Shown piece by piece: positions 36,366-45,575 of a stretch of DNA of 64,000 nt. The stretch is from Clostridium thermosuccinogenes (GTDB lineage: Bacteria; Bacillota; Clostridia; Acetivibrionales; DSM-5807): NCBI RefSeq assembly GCF_002896855.1, contig NZ_CP021850.1, positions 3,993,665-4,057,664 on the forward strand, written 5' to 3'. The position numbers were made by a program, and so were the translations under genes. Each line of letters opens with the position of its first letter. Position 1 is the stretch's first letter. The notes beneath the pieces are model-generated. The model did not search any database, was not told the origin of the DNA, and was given only the letters and a program-made list of their open reading frames with translations.

Positions 36366-39300
36366 TTATTCGATCATTATGCTGTTCCCAGCACTAATCT
36401 CTTCCATTAATTGTTTCTCAATTCTTTTTACATAACCTTTTACAGATTTTGGGTTTCTAAGAAGCACATTTTTAGGAAAACTGCTTGTACTAATATGCTT
36501 AATTACAGGTTGTGGATCTTCAACCTCACTCTCTTTTCTTTCTTCCTCAATTTGTTTATTAAGATATTCATATAACTTGTTCATGGCTTTTTCATAATAA
36601 ACATCTACTGCATCAATACTTGTTTTCATATCCCTAATAAAGGTTCTACAATTAGGACATGGAACTTCAAATTTAGAAATACTATGAGAACATAGTTTAT
36701 CAGTCAATACACTTAATATATATCCTTTTGCTATTTCACTTTTTAGGTTTAAGAAACTCTTATTTTTTCTCATTTCTTCAATTTTCTCATTGTAAACTTT
36801 ATACAGAGTTTCATGCGTTTTTATATATTCTTTTACATATGGGTCGTAGAGTTTATAAAAATTATCTCTAACATTAGGCCATGAATCTACAAATGATTCA
36901 CTCTTTAAATCATTCATTATTTGAGCAAATATTTTTTCTTTAGTTTCTATATTTTCATCATTACGGTCTAATTCAATTATCCATACATTAGTTAAGAAAT
37001 ACTTCATTTTCTTATATTCTTTTAAGTTTCCATTATCAATAAAATTCTTCAACTTTTTATACTTTGATAGTAAAGGTTCATATTCTGATGCTTTTTGTAC
37101 AAAGTTATTTATGGTTTCACCTTGTGTCTTTGAATTCAATATGGTTTTAAAAATTTCATCTAACTTATCTATTGAATCTTTAAATGCTAAATCATTGCTA
37201 GATATTATTTCTTTCATTGCTGAGATATTATTTCTATAGTCTATCAATACATTTCTTGTATTTATATATAACTCAACAAGTGTATCTTCAGATTTCTTGT
37301 TAAACATACTCATCAAAATATCCTGACATTTTTGCCTAGTGGATGCATCAACTACTACTGCCAATTTAAAAATTGCCTTTCTAAAATTAGGTTCATTTTC
37401 AAATATATCTCTTACTCCTGATTGATTATAATCAAGAAAATCTTTGCCTTCATAATTAAGTTCTATGTTCCCATTTTTAAATAATAACGCTGTAAAAAGG
37501 CGTACTGCTTCCGAGGCCCAGCCATATGGCTCATTATCAAATACACTTAACAAATCTTTGCCTACACACTGTCCATACTTATTTTTTAGTGTTTTTATTT
37601 CATTTAAAACTTCTTTTAATACAGCAGACTCTGCATTTACATTGGTATCCTGTATAAGATTTAATCCACTTAAGTCAATAGACAATTGATTTCCCTTAAA
37701 AATACTCTGAATATCTTCTTTTGTTATCTTGACTCCTACCGCATCAAACCTATGATATACCTTTGGTATTGCTAGACTAGAAATATCTTCAAATATGGAC
37801 TTTAAATCACTTTTATTTGGTATAGGGAATTCCTTTCCTTGATATATATAAGTCCCATTTATAAAAGACTTTTTAATCTTGTCTTTTATATCTTCATATA
37901 ATTTTAAATTTTTTTGTTCTTCTTTTCTTAAGAAATAACTCTTATCTTCGTCTGACCCCCACTTCCTTCTATATTCATCTATTATTTTATTAAAGATTAA
38001 ATATTGCTGCATGTCTTCGTCTATTGTGCTGTCATACTTTGCATACCAATAAATATTTCTGCTATCTCCAATACTTTTCAAAAGATGCTGCTGTTTTCTT
38101 AACTCATCCGAGGATTGCATCACACTATTCAAATTAAGGCATACTAAACCTCTGCTATTCCTAACCTCATCATCAATAGTTATTTGTATATCAAATGGTC
38201 TAATATTTTTGTAATTTATTCTTGTTATAGTAAATAATTCATCAATTACTTCTTTTATTTTTTTATTTACATCTCTAACACCAATTTCTTTTAGTCTTGA
38301 AATGGCTTCTTGTCTAAAACTCTGTTCCTCAGGTGATATAAACTTATAGTTTCCGTGTGCATCTCTTTCTACATAGCCATGCTTATATAAGATATCTAGA
38401 CTCGATTTAACCCTTTCTAAAGTGTCAATAAAATCAGCATCTACATTGTTAATAAGTAATTTTGCAATAGTATCTACGTCCTTTTGTAATTTATCATCAT
38501 TGTCTAATAAATAAAGCACTTTTAAAATCTTTACTAATAATTCTCCATTGTTTGGATCCAGTTGTTCTGCCTCTTTAATGCTTATCTGGATTTGATCGTC
38601 TATAAATTCTTTTGCTTGTTCGAAGAACATATCTAAAGTTACTAATTCACCAATATTCTTATCTTTCATATTAATATTACTGTCAATAAGAATACCTTGA
38701 GTTGCTTTAATCATGCTTCTATTAGTTCCGCCTAGTTTTTTGTTAACTTTTGAATTAGAGATAACATTATAGTAAATAGGCTGAATCAACCTTATATGGT
38801 AAGGCAGAAAAGGATAAGCATTTATAAAATCTTCTTTATTTAGTTTAGGCATATACTTTTTGAAATCTTTGAATTCTAAAATAGATGATAACTTTCCCTT
38901 ATTTCTCTCATATAATCTGTCTATATCTTTTATTACTTCTGGCTTTTTCTTTAAAACTCTTTCATTTATAACCTTGTCTAAGTTTTCTGGAGTTAAATGT
39001 ATTCTTACTTCAAATCTATCGATTACTTTGTTTACCTCATCCTCAGTCTTCAAATACTGCTCTGTTAATTGTTCCAACTTATTCTGTGAAGATACTGCAA
39101 TCCAAAGTTTCCCTTTGCCCTTTCTAGCAAATGTACTTTCTATGGCTTGTAAATATCCTATTACCTCTGGGTTTGCTGATATATACTGCCCTATTTCATC
39201 TACGATTACAAACAATCTATTATTTAGTCCAGTTTGTTTATCTAGTTCTTCAACATACTTCAATAACTCATCTGCCAAAATTGACGCAGAAATACTCTTT

Positions 39301-39989
39301 CCTCTCTGAAGATCTTCAATATAATCCTTCGCTACTGATTCAGTAGGAATTTGTTCTGGTAATACCTTAACTAATGCTCTTTGAATATAGTTTTGGCCTA
39401 TCCTTGTTGGCCTAATATCCTCCCATTTCCTATTACTTATTTCTTCAATGGTTTGTACAAATTCTTCATATTTTCCTTCATCTGATAATTCTTTCTCCAT
39501 CTCCGCAACCCAAAGTTTTCCTGTATAAAATCCTCTTTTACTTAACCATTGTTTATAAATAGTTTGTTCTATAGGTTCAACTTTACCTTCTAGTTTTGCT
39601 GCTTCTTCTAAAATATCAAACATTACTACTGTAGTTTTATAAGACTCATTTATTTTTTCTATATATTTTTTTAAAGTATTAGTTTCGTCTCTTCTGATAA
39701 ATATATCTGCAGCAGTACAATCATCAAATTGATGGTTTTCTAATAGATAACCAAAAATCTTTAAGAAATGTGATTTACCTGAACCAAACCATCCTGAAAT
39801 CCAATATCCTACCTTGTTTTTATCATTAAGGTATTTGTCTAGACATTCCTTAAAATGCTCTCTTAACTGGTCTGTAATAACATACTCTTGTAGTTCCCGT
39901 TTAGCCACATTAATATCGTCTTCCTGTACTTTAATTACTGGATTTATGTATCTTTCTATAGAATCTCTAAATAGATCTTTAATCAACAT
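36366..39989 (-). CDS. brxC: BREX ATPase BrxC
   Basis: A 1,207-residue AAA+ protein, the usual size for BrxC. The N-terminus has IKDLFRDSIERYINPVIKV, typical of the family; Walker A is SGWFGSGKSHFL (65-76) and Walker B is LFVIVDEIGQYIS (about 257-269). A CPNC pair near the C-terminus (about 1107) may bind zinc. BrxC works with PglZ and BrxB in the exclusion complex. AGGAAGGGG precedes the ATG. Confidence 0.92.
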   Translation of the reverse strand: MLIKDLFRDSIERYINPVIKVQEDDINVAKRELQEYVITDQLREHFKECLDKYLNDKNKVGYWISGWFGSGKSHFLKIFGYLLENHQFDDCTAADIFIRRDETNTLKKYIEKINESYKTTVVMFDILEEAAKLEGKVEPIEQTIYKQWLSKRGFYTGKLWVAEMEKELSDEGKYEEFVQTIEEISNRKWEDIRPTRIGQNYIQRALVKVLPEQIPTESVAKDYIEDLQRGKSISASILADELLKYVEELDKQTGLNNRLFVIVDEIGQYISANPEVIGYLQAIESTFARKGKGKLWIAVSSQNKLEQLTEQYLKTEDEVNKVIDRFEVRIHLTPENLDKVINERVLKKKPEVIKDIDRLYERNKGKLSSILEFKDFKKYMPKLNKEDFINAYPFLPYHIRLIQPIYYNVISNSKVNKKLGGTNRSMIKATQGILIDSNINMKDKNIGELVTLDMFFEQAKEFIDDQIQISIKEAEQLDPNNGELLVKILKVLYLLDNDDKLQKDVDTIAKLLINNVDADFIDTLERVKSSLDILYKHGYVERDAHGNYKFISPEEQSFRQEAISRLKEIGVRDVNKKIKEVIDELFTITRINYKNIRPFDIQITIDDEVRNSRGLVCLNLNSVMQSSDELRKQQHLLKSIGDSRNIYWYAKYDSTIDEDMQQYLIFNKIIDEYRRKWGSDEDKSYFLRKEEQKNLKLYEDIKDKIKKSFINGTYIYQGKEFPIPNKSDLKSIFEDISSLAIPKVYHRFDAVGVKITKEDIQSIFKGNQLSIDLSGLNLIQDTNVNAESAVLKEVLNEIKTLKNKYGQCVGKDLLSVFDNEPYGWASEAVRLFTALLFKNGNIELNYEGKDFLDYNQSGVRDIFENEPNFRKAIFKLAVVVDASTRQKCQDILMSMFNKKSEDTLVELYINTRNVLIDYRNNISAMKEIISSNDLAFKDSIDKLDEIFKTILNSKTQGETINNFVQKASEYEPLLSKYKKLKNFIDNGNLKEYKKMKYFLTNVWIIELDRNDENIETKEKIFAQIMNDLKSESFVDSWPNVRDNFYKLYDPYVKEYIKTHETLYKVYNEKIEEMRKNKSFLNLKSEIAKGYILSVLTDKLCSHSISKFEVPCPNCRTFIRDMKTSIDAVDVYYEKAMNKLYEYLNKQIEEERKESEVEDPQPVIKHISTSSFPKNVLLRNPKSVKGYVKRIEKQLMEEISAGNSIMIE

Positions 39990-40004
39990 GTTCTTAACCC
40001 CTTC

Positions 40005-40547
40005 CTATATTATTAAAGCCCTAAGGGCTGTTTCTTTATATTTGTCTAGTAAGGTTACTGAAAAACTGTCATAACTTCCTGGATAAAAGAAAACTATTGG
40101 AATATGTACCCTTCCCTCTAAATAAGAAAGTAATCTTATAAAATTAAAATATACTGCCGTTGCTCCTACCCTAGTTACCAATATTCTTCCTTTAGGACCT
40201 ATTTCTTTTGCCTTAGATATAAAGTAATACCTTACTTTTTCTAATAAAAACTCACCTAATTCCTCAACCATGTCAATGTCTTCTTTTGACCTTTCTAATT
40301 CGATAACGCCATCTATGGTCTCATACTCTTCTATAAAGTCAAATATAAGTTGTTCCATATTTATTAATTCTATATGGTATGATTCTATTTCCTGTTGTAA
40401 TTTGTTTATTATATATATAACATCTTTATGTTCTTCTTTTTTATATGGACAAATGACAAAAGGAACTCCCGAATGTCTCACCCAAGCAAGGTTATCATTG
40501 TTAATTAACTCTATTAATTTATTGTATTTCTCCATTAACATAGTCAT
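40005..40547 (-). CDS. brxB: BREX protein BrxB (DUF1788)
   Basis: A 180-residue DUF1788 protein. The hydrophobic C-terminal part (GRILVTRVGATAVYFNFIRLLSYLEG, shown to residue 145, then VPIVFFYPGSYD) is typical. The first of three nearby ATGs is chosen since AAGGAGATAATAG stands before it. It overlaps the brxA end by 29 bp. BrxB is a core BREX component of unknown reaction. Confidence 0.88.
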   Translation of the reverse strand: MTMLMEKYNKLIELINNDNLAWVRHSGVPFVICPYKKEEHKDVIYIINKLQQEIESYHIELINMEQLIFDFIEEYETIDGVIELERSKEDIDMVEELGEFLLEKVRYYFISKAKEIGPKGRILVTRVGATAVYFNFIRLLSYLEGRVHIPIVFFYPGSYDSFSVTLLDKYKETALRALII

Positions 40548-41310
40548 CTATTATCTCCTTAATATCTTTATATTTATATATTAAAGTTCTAGATTCATCT
40601 CTACCAAAATCTAAGACTTCATTTCTATATGCCTCTTCAAGCAATATATTAATGTCATTTTCTAACAATAAAAATAAATGGAAATCCTTGCATCTATATA
40701 CATCTTCAATAGTTTTAATGCTGTCTCTATTCATATATAAAACATAGTAAAAAATAATTGAAGGAATAAATGGCTTATTAAATCTAGGTCTTATCCTACT
40801 ATTTATAAAACCAAATTCCTTTAATACTCCCATCATACCTGAACGAACATCATTTATGGTTCTTTCTGACCATTTAGATACATTCTCATCTTTTTTAGCA
40901 ATATCTAAAATAAACTTTGTAGTATCTGCTGAACTTATCCCTAGAGAGCCATTATTATATTTTTCATATACTAAATTCACAATATATTCGTATATAATTC
41001 TTTCTTCTTTACACAAATAGTAATATAGAAGGAGATTAATAATACTATCTGAATCAATTTTTTTCAAAAAATAGATAAATGAATTCTCATTATATCCATC
41101 TAATTGATCATATAAATATCTCTTTCTTAACTCATAAAATATCGTTTCCGCTCGCCGTCTTGAAGTTTTTAATATTAAATTATTCTCAAGTACCTCTTTT
41201 CTTAAAAGTTCTAAATCTTTTAATTCAAGGTACTTTTTTAATATTAGTTTTGCATCTGGTAAAACAGTACCTACTACTTTAATGCTCGCTCTGTAATCCT
41301 TTGATATCAT
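40519..41310 (-). CDS. brxA: BREX protein BrxA (DUF1819)
   Basis: A 263-residue DUF1819 family protein, predicted as a helical DNA-binding component. Family traits are the N-terminal YRASIKVVGTVLPDAKLIL, then NLILKTSRRRAETIFYELRKRY, and FNKPFIPSIIFYYVLY near 190. It starts on the last base of the brxE stop and precedes brxB. Confidence 0.85.
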   Translation of the reverse strand: MISKDYRASIKVVGTVLPDAKLILKKYLELKDLELLRKEVLENNLILKTSRRRAETIFYELRKRYLYDQLDGYNENSFIYFLKKIDSDSIINLLLYYYLCKEERIIYEYIVNLVYEKYNNGSLGISSADTTKFILDIAKKDENVSKWSERTINDVRSGMMGVLKEFGFINSRIRPRFNKPFIPSIIFYYVLYMNRDSIKTIEDVYRCKDFHLFLLLENDINILLEEAYRNEVLDFGRDESRTLIYKYKDIKEIIDDYVNGEIQ

Positions 41311-41930
41311 TATATAGCCATCCTTCTCTTATAGTATGGAATTACAACTCTTCCTATGGTACATAAATCATAGATTGATATAAATGATTTTATTGTATCA
41401 TCAAAACTTTCTTTATTCCTATAAAAAGTTTCGCTTATGCTGCCTAATTCTACGGTCTTTTTATCATTAAGAGTATAAACTGGAAGTTTAGGTAGATTAA
41501 AAAACTCTCTAGCCCATGGACTTGTAAACTTTTCTTCCTTAATATTTTCAATCATATCTAGTACTTCTTGCCAACCATCAGAATTTGTAACTTCATTAAT
41601 AAACGGAGTAAATATTTTGGATTCAAACTCGTATCCAAAATTAAACAACGTAATAAATCTTTTTTCAGGAATTTCTCTATTCTCTTTTTCAACAATAATT
41701 TTCCTTGCAATGTCATATCGCTGTTTATAGAAAGTATTAGGGAAGAATTTTTCTAAGTTTCTTCTGCCTACTTCACTTAATATACAAGATTCCCACCACA
41801 TGTTATTATCCTCTTCTCCTAAGCGAATAATAGTTAATCTATAAAAAAGCGTATCTGCTAATATCTCTACATTAACTGCTGATTTATGTTTCTTCGCTAA
41901 TTCATAAATTCTTCTTTTTATGTCTTGCAT
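41310..41930 (-). CDS. brxE: BREX type 6 protein BrxE
   Basis: A 206-residue protein opening the BREX operon. The ATG at 41930 (MQDIKRR) is preferred because TGGAGGGA lies 6 bases before it; a longer frame starts inside the leader. Sequence such as NMWWESCILSEVGRRNLEKFFP is consistent with a BrxE protein, and position before brxA is diagnostic of type 6. The function is unknown. Identification leans on gene order more than motif. Confidence 0.75.
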   Translation of the reverse strand: MQDIKRRIYELAKKHKSAVNVEILADTLFYRLTIIRLGEEDNNMWWESCILSEVGRRNLEKFFPNTFYKQRYDIARKIIVEKENREIPEKRFITLFNFGYEFESKIFTPFINEVTNSDGWQEVLDMIENIKEEKFTSPWAREFFNLPKLPVYTLNDKKTVELGSISETFYRNKESFDDTIKSFISIYDLCTIGRVVIPYYKRRMAI

Positions 41931-41964
41931 AAAAATCCCTCCAATCTGCAATGTACTAATTATG

Positions 41965-41993
41965 ATTATACCCTTTTTAATAAAAAAATTCCA
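41965..41993 (-). promoter_or_regulatory. BREX operon promoter
   Basis: A perfect TATAAT (41965-41970, minus strand) with a 17-bp spacer to a weak TGGAAT (41988-41993) lies 35 bp before brxE. The -35 part overlaps the arm of a terminator hairpin, so read-through and promoter use may compete. Confidence 0.5.
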
Positions 41994-42020
41994 GCAATCT
42001 TTTTTTTATTGCTGGAATTT
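41987..42020. terminator. Bidirectional terminator upstream of BREX
   Basis: A perfect 13-bp stem (AAATTCCAGCAAT / ATTGCTGGAATTT) with a U-rich or A-rich loop, with T-runs on both outer sides. It can stop transcripts from either direction and isolates the BREX operon from the plasmid-like module. Confidence 0.75.
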
Positions 42021-42460
42021 TTAAAATGACATTTTAATAATCACCAAAATTACTCTTCTTCATATAAATTCCTACGATTACAGAACATTAGATTTTTTAC
42101 CTCCTTTATTCTATTTTTTTCTCCTTTTTCCTTATTAAATCTATTTTATTTATTTTTGTAGGTTTTTCATTGATTTAATTTTATATTTATTTTAGGAGCA
42201 CATCGAAAATTGAGTAAAAAAAATAACCGTTTTACGTTTAAAAACAAAATGGTTATTTTAAAAAAGTCTATTTTAACCGATTTATACTGATTTAACCCTA
42301 TATAACCCTGTTGTGATTTTATATCAATTTCTTTCTATTTCTTTTTATTTTATTCTTTTTATTTATTTTACTTATAGCATAGTCATCCTCTATGGCGATT
42401 TTTTTCGGCACGAATTAAATAATTTGGAAAATCAACTCCAATATGCTTCAGAAGATTAAT

Positions 42461-42662
42461 AAATGTTAGTAATAGCCCTTAACAGTTTATGTCCATTAAT
42501 AACCACTAACAATGGTTATTAACTATTGTTAGCAGTTATTAACCATTATTAACCGTTATGAAACATGTTTATATAAACTTATTAAGATTTAATAATGGTT
42601 AACAATCAGTAATAATGGTTAATAATGATTATTATTGGTTAATATCTGTTAATAATTGTGGA
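42461..42662. repeat. Iteron-like repeat cluster, candidate origin or centromere
   Basis: About ten degenerate copies of GTTAATAATGGT, in both orientations, crowd into 200 bp (for example near 42494, 42511, 42535, 42590, 42610, 42630 and 42648). The DNA is very AT-rich. Such arrays serve as iterons of plasmid origins or as partition centromeres. A primase-helicase and a ParM/ParR pair lie in the same module. The rest of the non-coding stretch 42021-42460 is AT-rich with a few shorter repeats but no gene I can support. Confidence 0.5.
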
Positions 42663-42674
42663 TGCACAATACTA

Positions 42675-42845
42675 TTACTTATCTGTTTTTTCACCTTCTA
42701 ATGCTACTTTTATCAATCTAATTAATGATATAGTTGCCAGACCAAAAATTATTAAAGATTTATTTCCTAACATATTATAAAGTTGTATGGAAGCACTTAC
42801 TATAAGGAAGATTGAAATAATAAACGTTATTATTAAAACCTTGAA
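42675..42845 (-). CDS. Possible small membrane protein without normal start codon
   Basis: A 56-codon open frame reads FKVLIITFIISIFLIVSASI, then a loop with YNMLGNKS, a second hydrophobic stretch IIFGLATISLIRLI and a charged tail EGEKTDK. Two transmembrane helices are likely. An excellent AGGAGGTGATA site lies just upstream, yet an in-frame TAG precedes the first codon and no ATG, GTG or TTG follows at proper distance. It is either started at a rare codon or a recently broken gene. Confidence 0.3.
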   Translation of the reverse strand, partial: FKVLIITFIISIFLIVSASIQLYNMLGNKSLIIFGLATISLIRLIKVALEGEKTDK

Positions 42846-42968
42846 CTAATATCACCTCCTACAATCACACATGTTCTTGTTGATGTCGCTATTTTTACGA
42901 TATGAACGCTTGTTTTGTCTTACATGCCTGATATGCCATAATCCTACTATCCTTTTTTAATTCAATGA

Positions 42969-43118
42969 CTAAAAGTCTTCTCCAGTGTATAAATTAAACC
43001 ATAAAATTCTCCAATATTTTAAATGGCTTGGTATAGTTTGTCCATTGGGGAATATTAGTATTTTATCCTTTTCTATAAACCATTTTTCTATTTTTCTCAT
43101 CTCCTTTTTTTGCTCCAT
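42969..43118 (-). CDS. Possible 49-residue protein
   Basis: An open frame MEQKKEMRKIEKWFIEKDKI continues to YWRILWFNLYTGEDF and a TAG. It is rich in Lys and Trp. An AAAGGAG lies inside it directly before a second ATG, which weakens the start call. No family recognised. A TATAAT-like word lies just upstream. Confidence 0.3.
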   Translation of the reverse strand: MEQKKEMRKIEKWFIEKDKILIFPNGQTIPSHLKYWRILWFNLYTGEDF

Positions 43119-43157
43119 TATATCATGATCCTAATTGCTATTTCCGCTCCTAAATAA

Positions 43158-43184
43158 AAAAACCGGCCTGTTAATGGCCAGTTT
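43158..43184 (-). terminator. Terminator of the parM-parR operon
   Basis: On the minus strand AAACTGGCC pairs with GGCCGGTTT (one wobble) around a 7-base loop, followed by seven T. It begins at the stop codon of the ParR-like gene. Confidence 0.85.
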
Positions 43185-43472
43185 TTAGATTCTGTCAAAT
43201 ATTTGGAAGACCTCATCAGGTATTTGACTTTCTTCTGTAAAATAACAATCCTTGTCTGCCGTAAGATTCATATCCTGCAAAACTTCTCTAAGTGCCCTTT
43301 TAATCCTTTTTAGTTCTTTCTCCTCTTGGGTGACGCCTTCATAGGCTAATATGGCTTTGATAATATAGGCTGTTTTCTGTCTTTTTGACCTGATAATATT
43401 GTAAGCAATCCGATCATTTTCTCTTTGTAAGTTAAAAGATAAGTTCAATCTTTTAATTTCATCCAAGAACAT
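43185..43472 (-). CDS. ParR-like partition adaptor
   Basis: A 95-residue basic helical protein (FLDEIKRLNLSFNLQREN, RSKRQKTAYIIKAILAYEG) encoded directly behind the ParM-like gene, whose TGA overlaps the ATG. ParR-type proteins bind the centromere and cap actin-like filaments. The assignment rests on size, charge and coupling to the actin-like gene; sequence similarity in this family is low. A GTG one codon upstream is an alternative start. Confidence 0.6.
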   Translation of the reverse strand: MFLDEIKRLNLSFNLQRENDRIAYNIIRSKRQKTAYIIKAILAYEGVTQEEKELKRIKRALREVLQDMNLTADKDCYFTEESQIPDEVFQIFDRI

Positions 43473-44389
43473 CACCTGTCCCTACTAACTGCCTGCTTTG
43501 CTAAAAGTTCAAAGCCTTTTACATTTGCAAAACTATCTAAAACTTCCATGTATCCTATTTTAGGACTGTTTTCAATGTATTTCTGCAAAAGCATTGAACC
43601 TCCTCCAACAAATATAGTTGGATTTATTTTCATCTCAAAGCCATACTCTTTCAATTTATCCAATAATTCTTCAACGTATATTTGTGTTTTCTCTTCAATT
43701 AAGGATTTGATATTTTCATTCTGAAAAAATGAGATATTTTCTCCTAGAATTGTATCTTCAATCTGTTCCTCATGTATTTCTATCCCTAAAGAGAGGATAT
43801 CCTGTTTTATTGAATTTAGTAGAGTTACAATCCCAGTAGTTAAACTAATGCAAGATTTAATGTTCAAAAGCCCTTTTTCAACAGTGAAAACATCAATGGT
43901 ATACCCACCAATATCTACAATATTAAGTCTTGATACATCCTTATAGTGGTTAAAGTGAGGCATTATTGCTGCATAGCCCTGGGGATATACATATGCATCT
44001 TTAATCGACACTTCATATTGCTTCTCTCCAAAGGTAAATGATACGTCATCCCTTATAAAATACTCCCTAAATTTATCCTTTTGCTTCCCGTAATACATAA
44101 TAGGCAAGCCACATGCTAAAATGATTTCTCCTTTTTTAACCCCTTGATACTTCTTCTCTAATACTTCTGCAATGGCAGGCAATGATAGAATAAAAAAGTT
44201 GTCATTTACAGTCTTATCAAGTATTACAGGAAACCTTTCACCCGAAATGGAGTAATACTTGCCTTCAAATTCCAATAGTCTTTCTTTTGTAATAGGCATG
44301 GTGCCTGAAACTGTGAAGCCCGAATTATACTGATTAACAATGCTCTTTATTGCCTTATTCCCGTGGTCTATTCCTATAATATAACCCAT
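43472..44389 (-). CDS. ParM/AlfA-like actin homologue
   Basis: A 305-residue actin-fold ATPase of the plasmid-segregation type. Phosphate-1 loop IIGIDHGNKAIKS (about 3-15), phosphate-2 loop LNIVDIGGYTIDVF (about 155-168) and adenosine loop TIFVGGGSMLL (about 262-272) are in order. Such proteins form filaments that push plasmid copies apart. Coupled to a ParR-like gene. Finding it inside a chromosomal transposon suggests a captured plasmid module. Confidence 0.85.
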   Translation of the reverse strand: MGYIIGIDHGNKAIKSIVNQYNSGFTVSGTMPITKERLLEFEGKYYSISGERFPVILDKTVNDNFFILSLPAIAEVLEKKYQGVKKGEIILACGLPIMYYGKQKDKFREYFIRDDVSFTFGEKQYEVSIKDAYVYPQGYAAIMPHFNHYKDVSRLNIVDIGGYTIDVFTVEKGLLNIKSCISLTTGIVTLLNSIKQDILSLGIEIHEEQIEDTILGENISFFQNENIKSLIEEKTQIYVEELLDKLKEYGFEMKINPTIFVGGGSMLLQKYIENSPKIGYMEVLDSFANVKGFELLAKQAVSRDR

Positions 44390-44422
44390 AGATTTTCCCT
44401 CCTATTTTTTTGATTAATGGTT

Positions 44423-44461
44423 CCCCACAAGAACTTGCAATAACATTTAGTTCCTGTGGGG
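44423..44461. promoter_or_regulatory. Strong hairpin in the parM leader
   Basis: CCCCACAAGAACT pairs with AGTTCCTGTGGGG (one mismatch) around 13 bases, 34 bp upstream of the ParM start. It lacks a T-run on the minus strand. It may control translation of the partition operon or bind a protein. Confidence 0.4.
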
Positions 44462-44681
44462 TTCTTAATAATAAGGTGTCACCTCCTTAAGTAATTACAA
44501 TGTCTTTGTATCCTCCTTTCTTGCGTAAAATAAAAGGAAAAATGATTACAGGTTTAGAACACCCGCAGCATTTTCCCTAACTATCTAGAGTAAATAAAAT
44601 TTGTCATGCTATATTTGAACAAATGATGTTGGATTCCTTGTTTTTCCCTAAATTTTTATCTGGTTTTTTCTTTCCAAAAAG

Positions 44682-44751
44682 TAAAAACCCCTGCATTGTT
44701 TTCCGGATTATCTGCCAAAGGCATCACTACAAAAACAATCTGCAGGGGTTT
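44682..44751. ncRNA. Long hairpin, possible small RNA or regulatory structure
   Basis: AAACCCCTGCA and TTGTTTT at the left pair with AAAACAA and TGCAGGGGTTT at the right; the loop holds a smaller TGCC/GGCA hairpin. On the minus strand it is followed by TTTTTAC, so it can terminate transcription. It lies between the divergent ParM and 45-kb genes, where antisense control RNAs of plasmids often sit. The rest of 44390-44897 shows no gene. Confidence 0.4.
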
Positions 44752-44841
44752 AATATCTATATTAACTTTGAAAGGAGAGTGTTGCTCATATTATAGCATG
44801 CATCAACGGTAAATGGAGCCCCAAATATTTACATATAATCG

Positions 44842-44870
44842 TTGATATCCTCCATTATCTATGATAGGAT
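44842..44870 (+). promoter_or_regulatory. Promoter of the 223-residue gene
   Basis: TTGATA (44842-44847), a 17-bp spacer and TAGGAT (44865-44870) precede the plus-strand gene at 44904. Confidence 0.45.
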
Positions 44871-44903
44871 GATGTACACTAAAAAAATAAAGGAGGTATG
44901 TTT

Positions 44904-45575
44904 TTGGCATTTCCAGTGAATTTAGAGGATTTGCAAAATGCTATACTCAATAGCAACCTAACTGAAAAAGATTATGATTCACATGATTTCTTTATCCTAA
45001 AAACTTGCATTACCTTATTATCATCTATGCAGGATTTGATAGATCAGATAGAAACAGGTGAAGGCTTCTCTGTCCATTCTGAAAAAGAGTGGGCACAGTT
45101 TATCAAGTATTATAACAAGACTTATAAAAGGGCGAAAAAAATCTTCCATCGGTATTTGAAACGATTAAAAATCGATTATTGGGAACAAGAAGAACTGGTT
45201 CGCAGTATATTATGGGTTACAAAACTTATTAATTCTGGTTTCTATGATAATGATGATGAAGATGTGTATTTCCACGCCATTATTCTAAGCGGAAAATTTT
45301 TCACTTCAGTTTTTTACTATAATTATCTCATTAATGAGGCTTGTGACAGAAAGATTAACTCACCTGAAAGCCTTTTAAATACTAGAAAAAATCTATCTTC
45401 CATCAAAGACGAAAGGCTATGGATTGAAAAAACCTATATTAAGTTGAAAGACATGGAAATTGATGAAGTTCCTGAAGAAACAAAAGAAATGTTGTTTGCT
45501 CTATGGGATCGAACTTTCGATTTTGTACAAGAACTAAAAAAATGTTTTAGCAAAACTGAAGCCCTGAATAACTAA
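44904..45575 (+). CDS. Hypothetical helical protein
   Basis: A 223-residue protein of unknown family, the only plus-strand cargo gene apart from IS genes. It is helical and charged, with KKIFHRYLKRLKIDYWEQEE and a central hydrophobic patch FFTSVFYYNYL. I place the start at TTG 44904 because AAGGAGGT is six bases away; the ATG two codons earlier touches the Shine-Dalgarno sequence. It converges on the primase-helicase gene with a shared hairpin between. Confidence 0.6.
   Translation: MAFPVNLEDLQNAILNSNLTEKDYDSHDFFILKTCITLLSSMQDLIDQIETGEGFSVHSEKEWAQFIKYYNKTYKRAKKIFHRYLKRLKIDYWEQEELVRSILWVTKLINSGFYDNDDEDVYFHAIILSGKFFTSVFYYNYLINEACDRKINSPESLLNTRKNLSSIKDERLWIEKTYIKLKDMEIDEVPEETKEMLFALWDRTFDFVQELKKCFSKTEALNN

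Noticed and set aside
26290-41951. DISARM or type I restriction system
   Set aside because: PglZ, BrxC, BrxB and BrxA define BREX; no HsdR/HsdS, DrmA/DrmB or phospholipase D gene is present.
42461-42662. Possible CRISPR array
   Set aside because: Repeat units are short, degenerate, in both orientations and irregularly spaced; no cas gene is present anywhere in the window.
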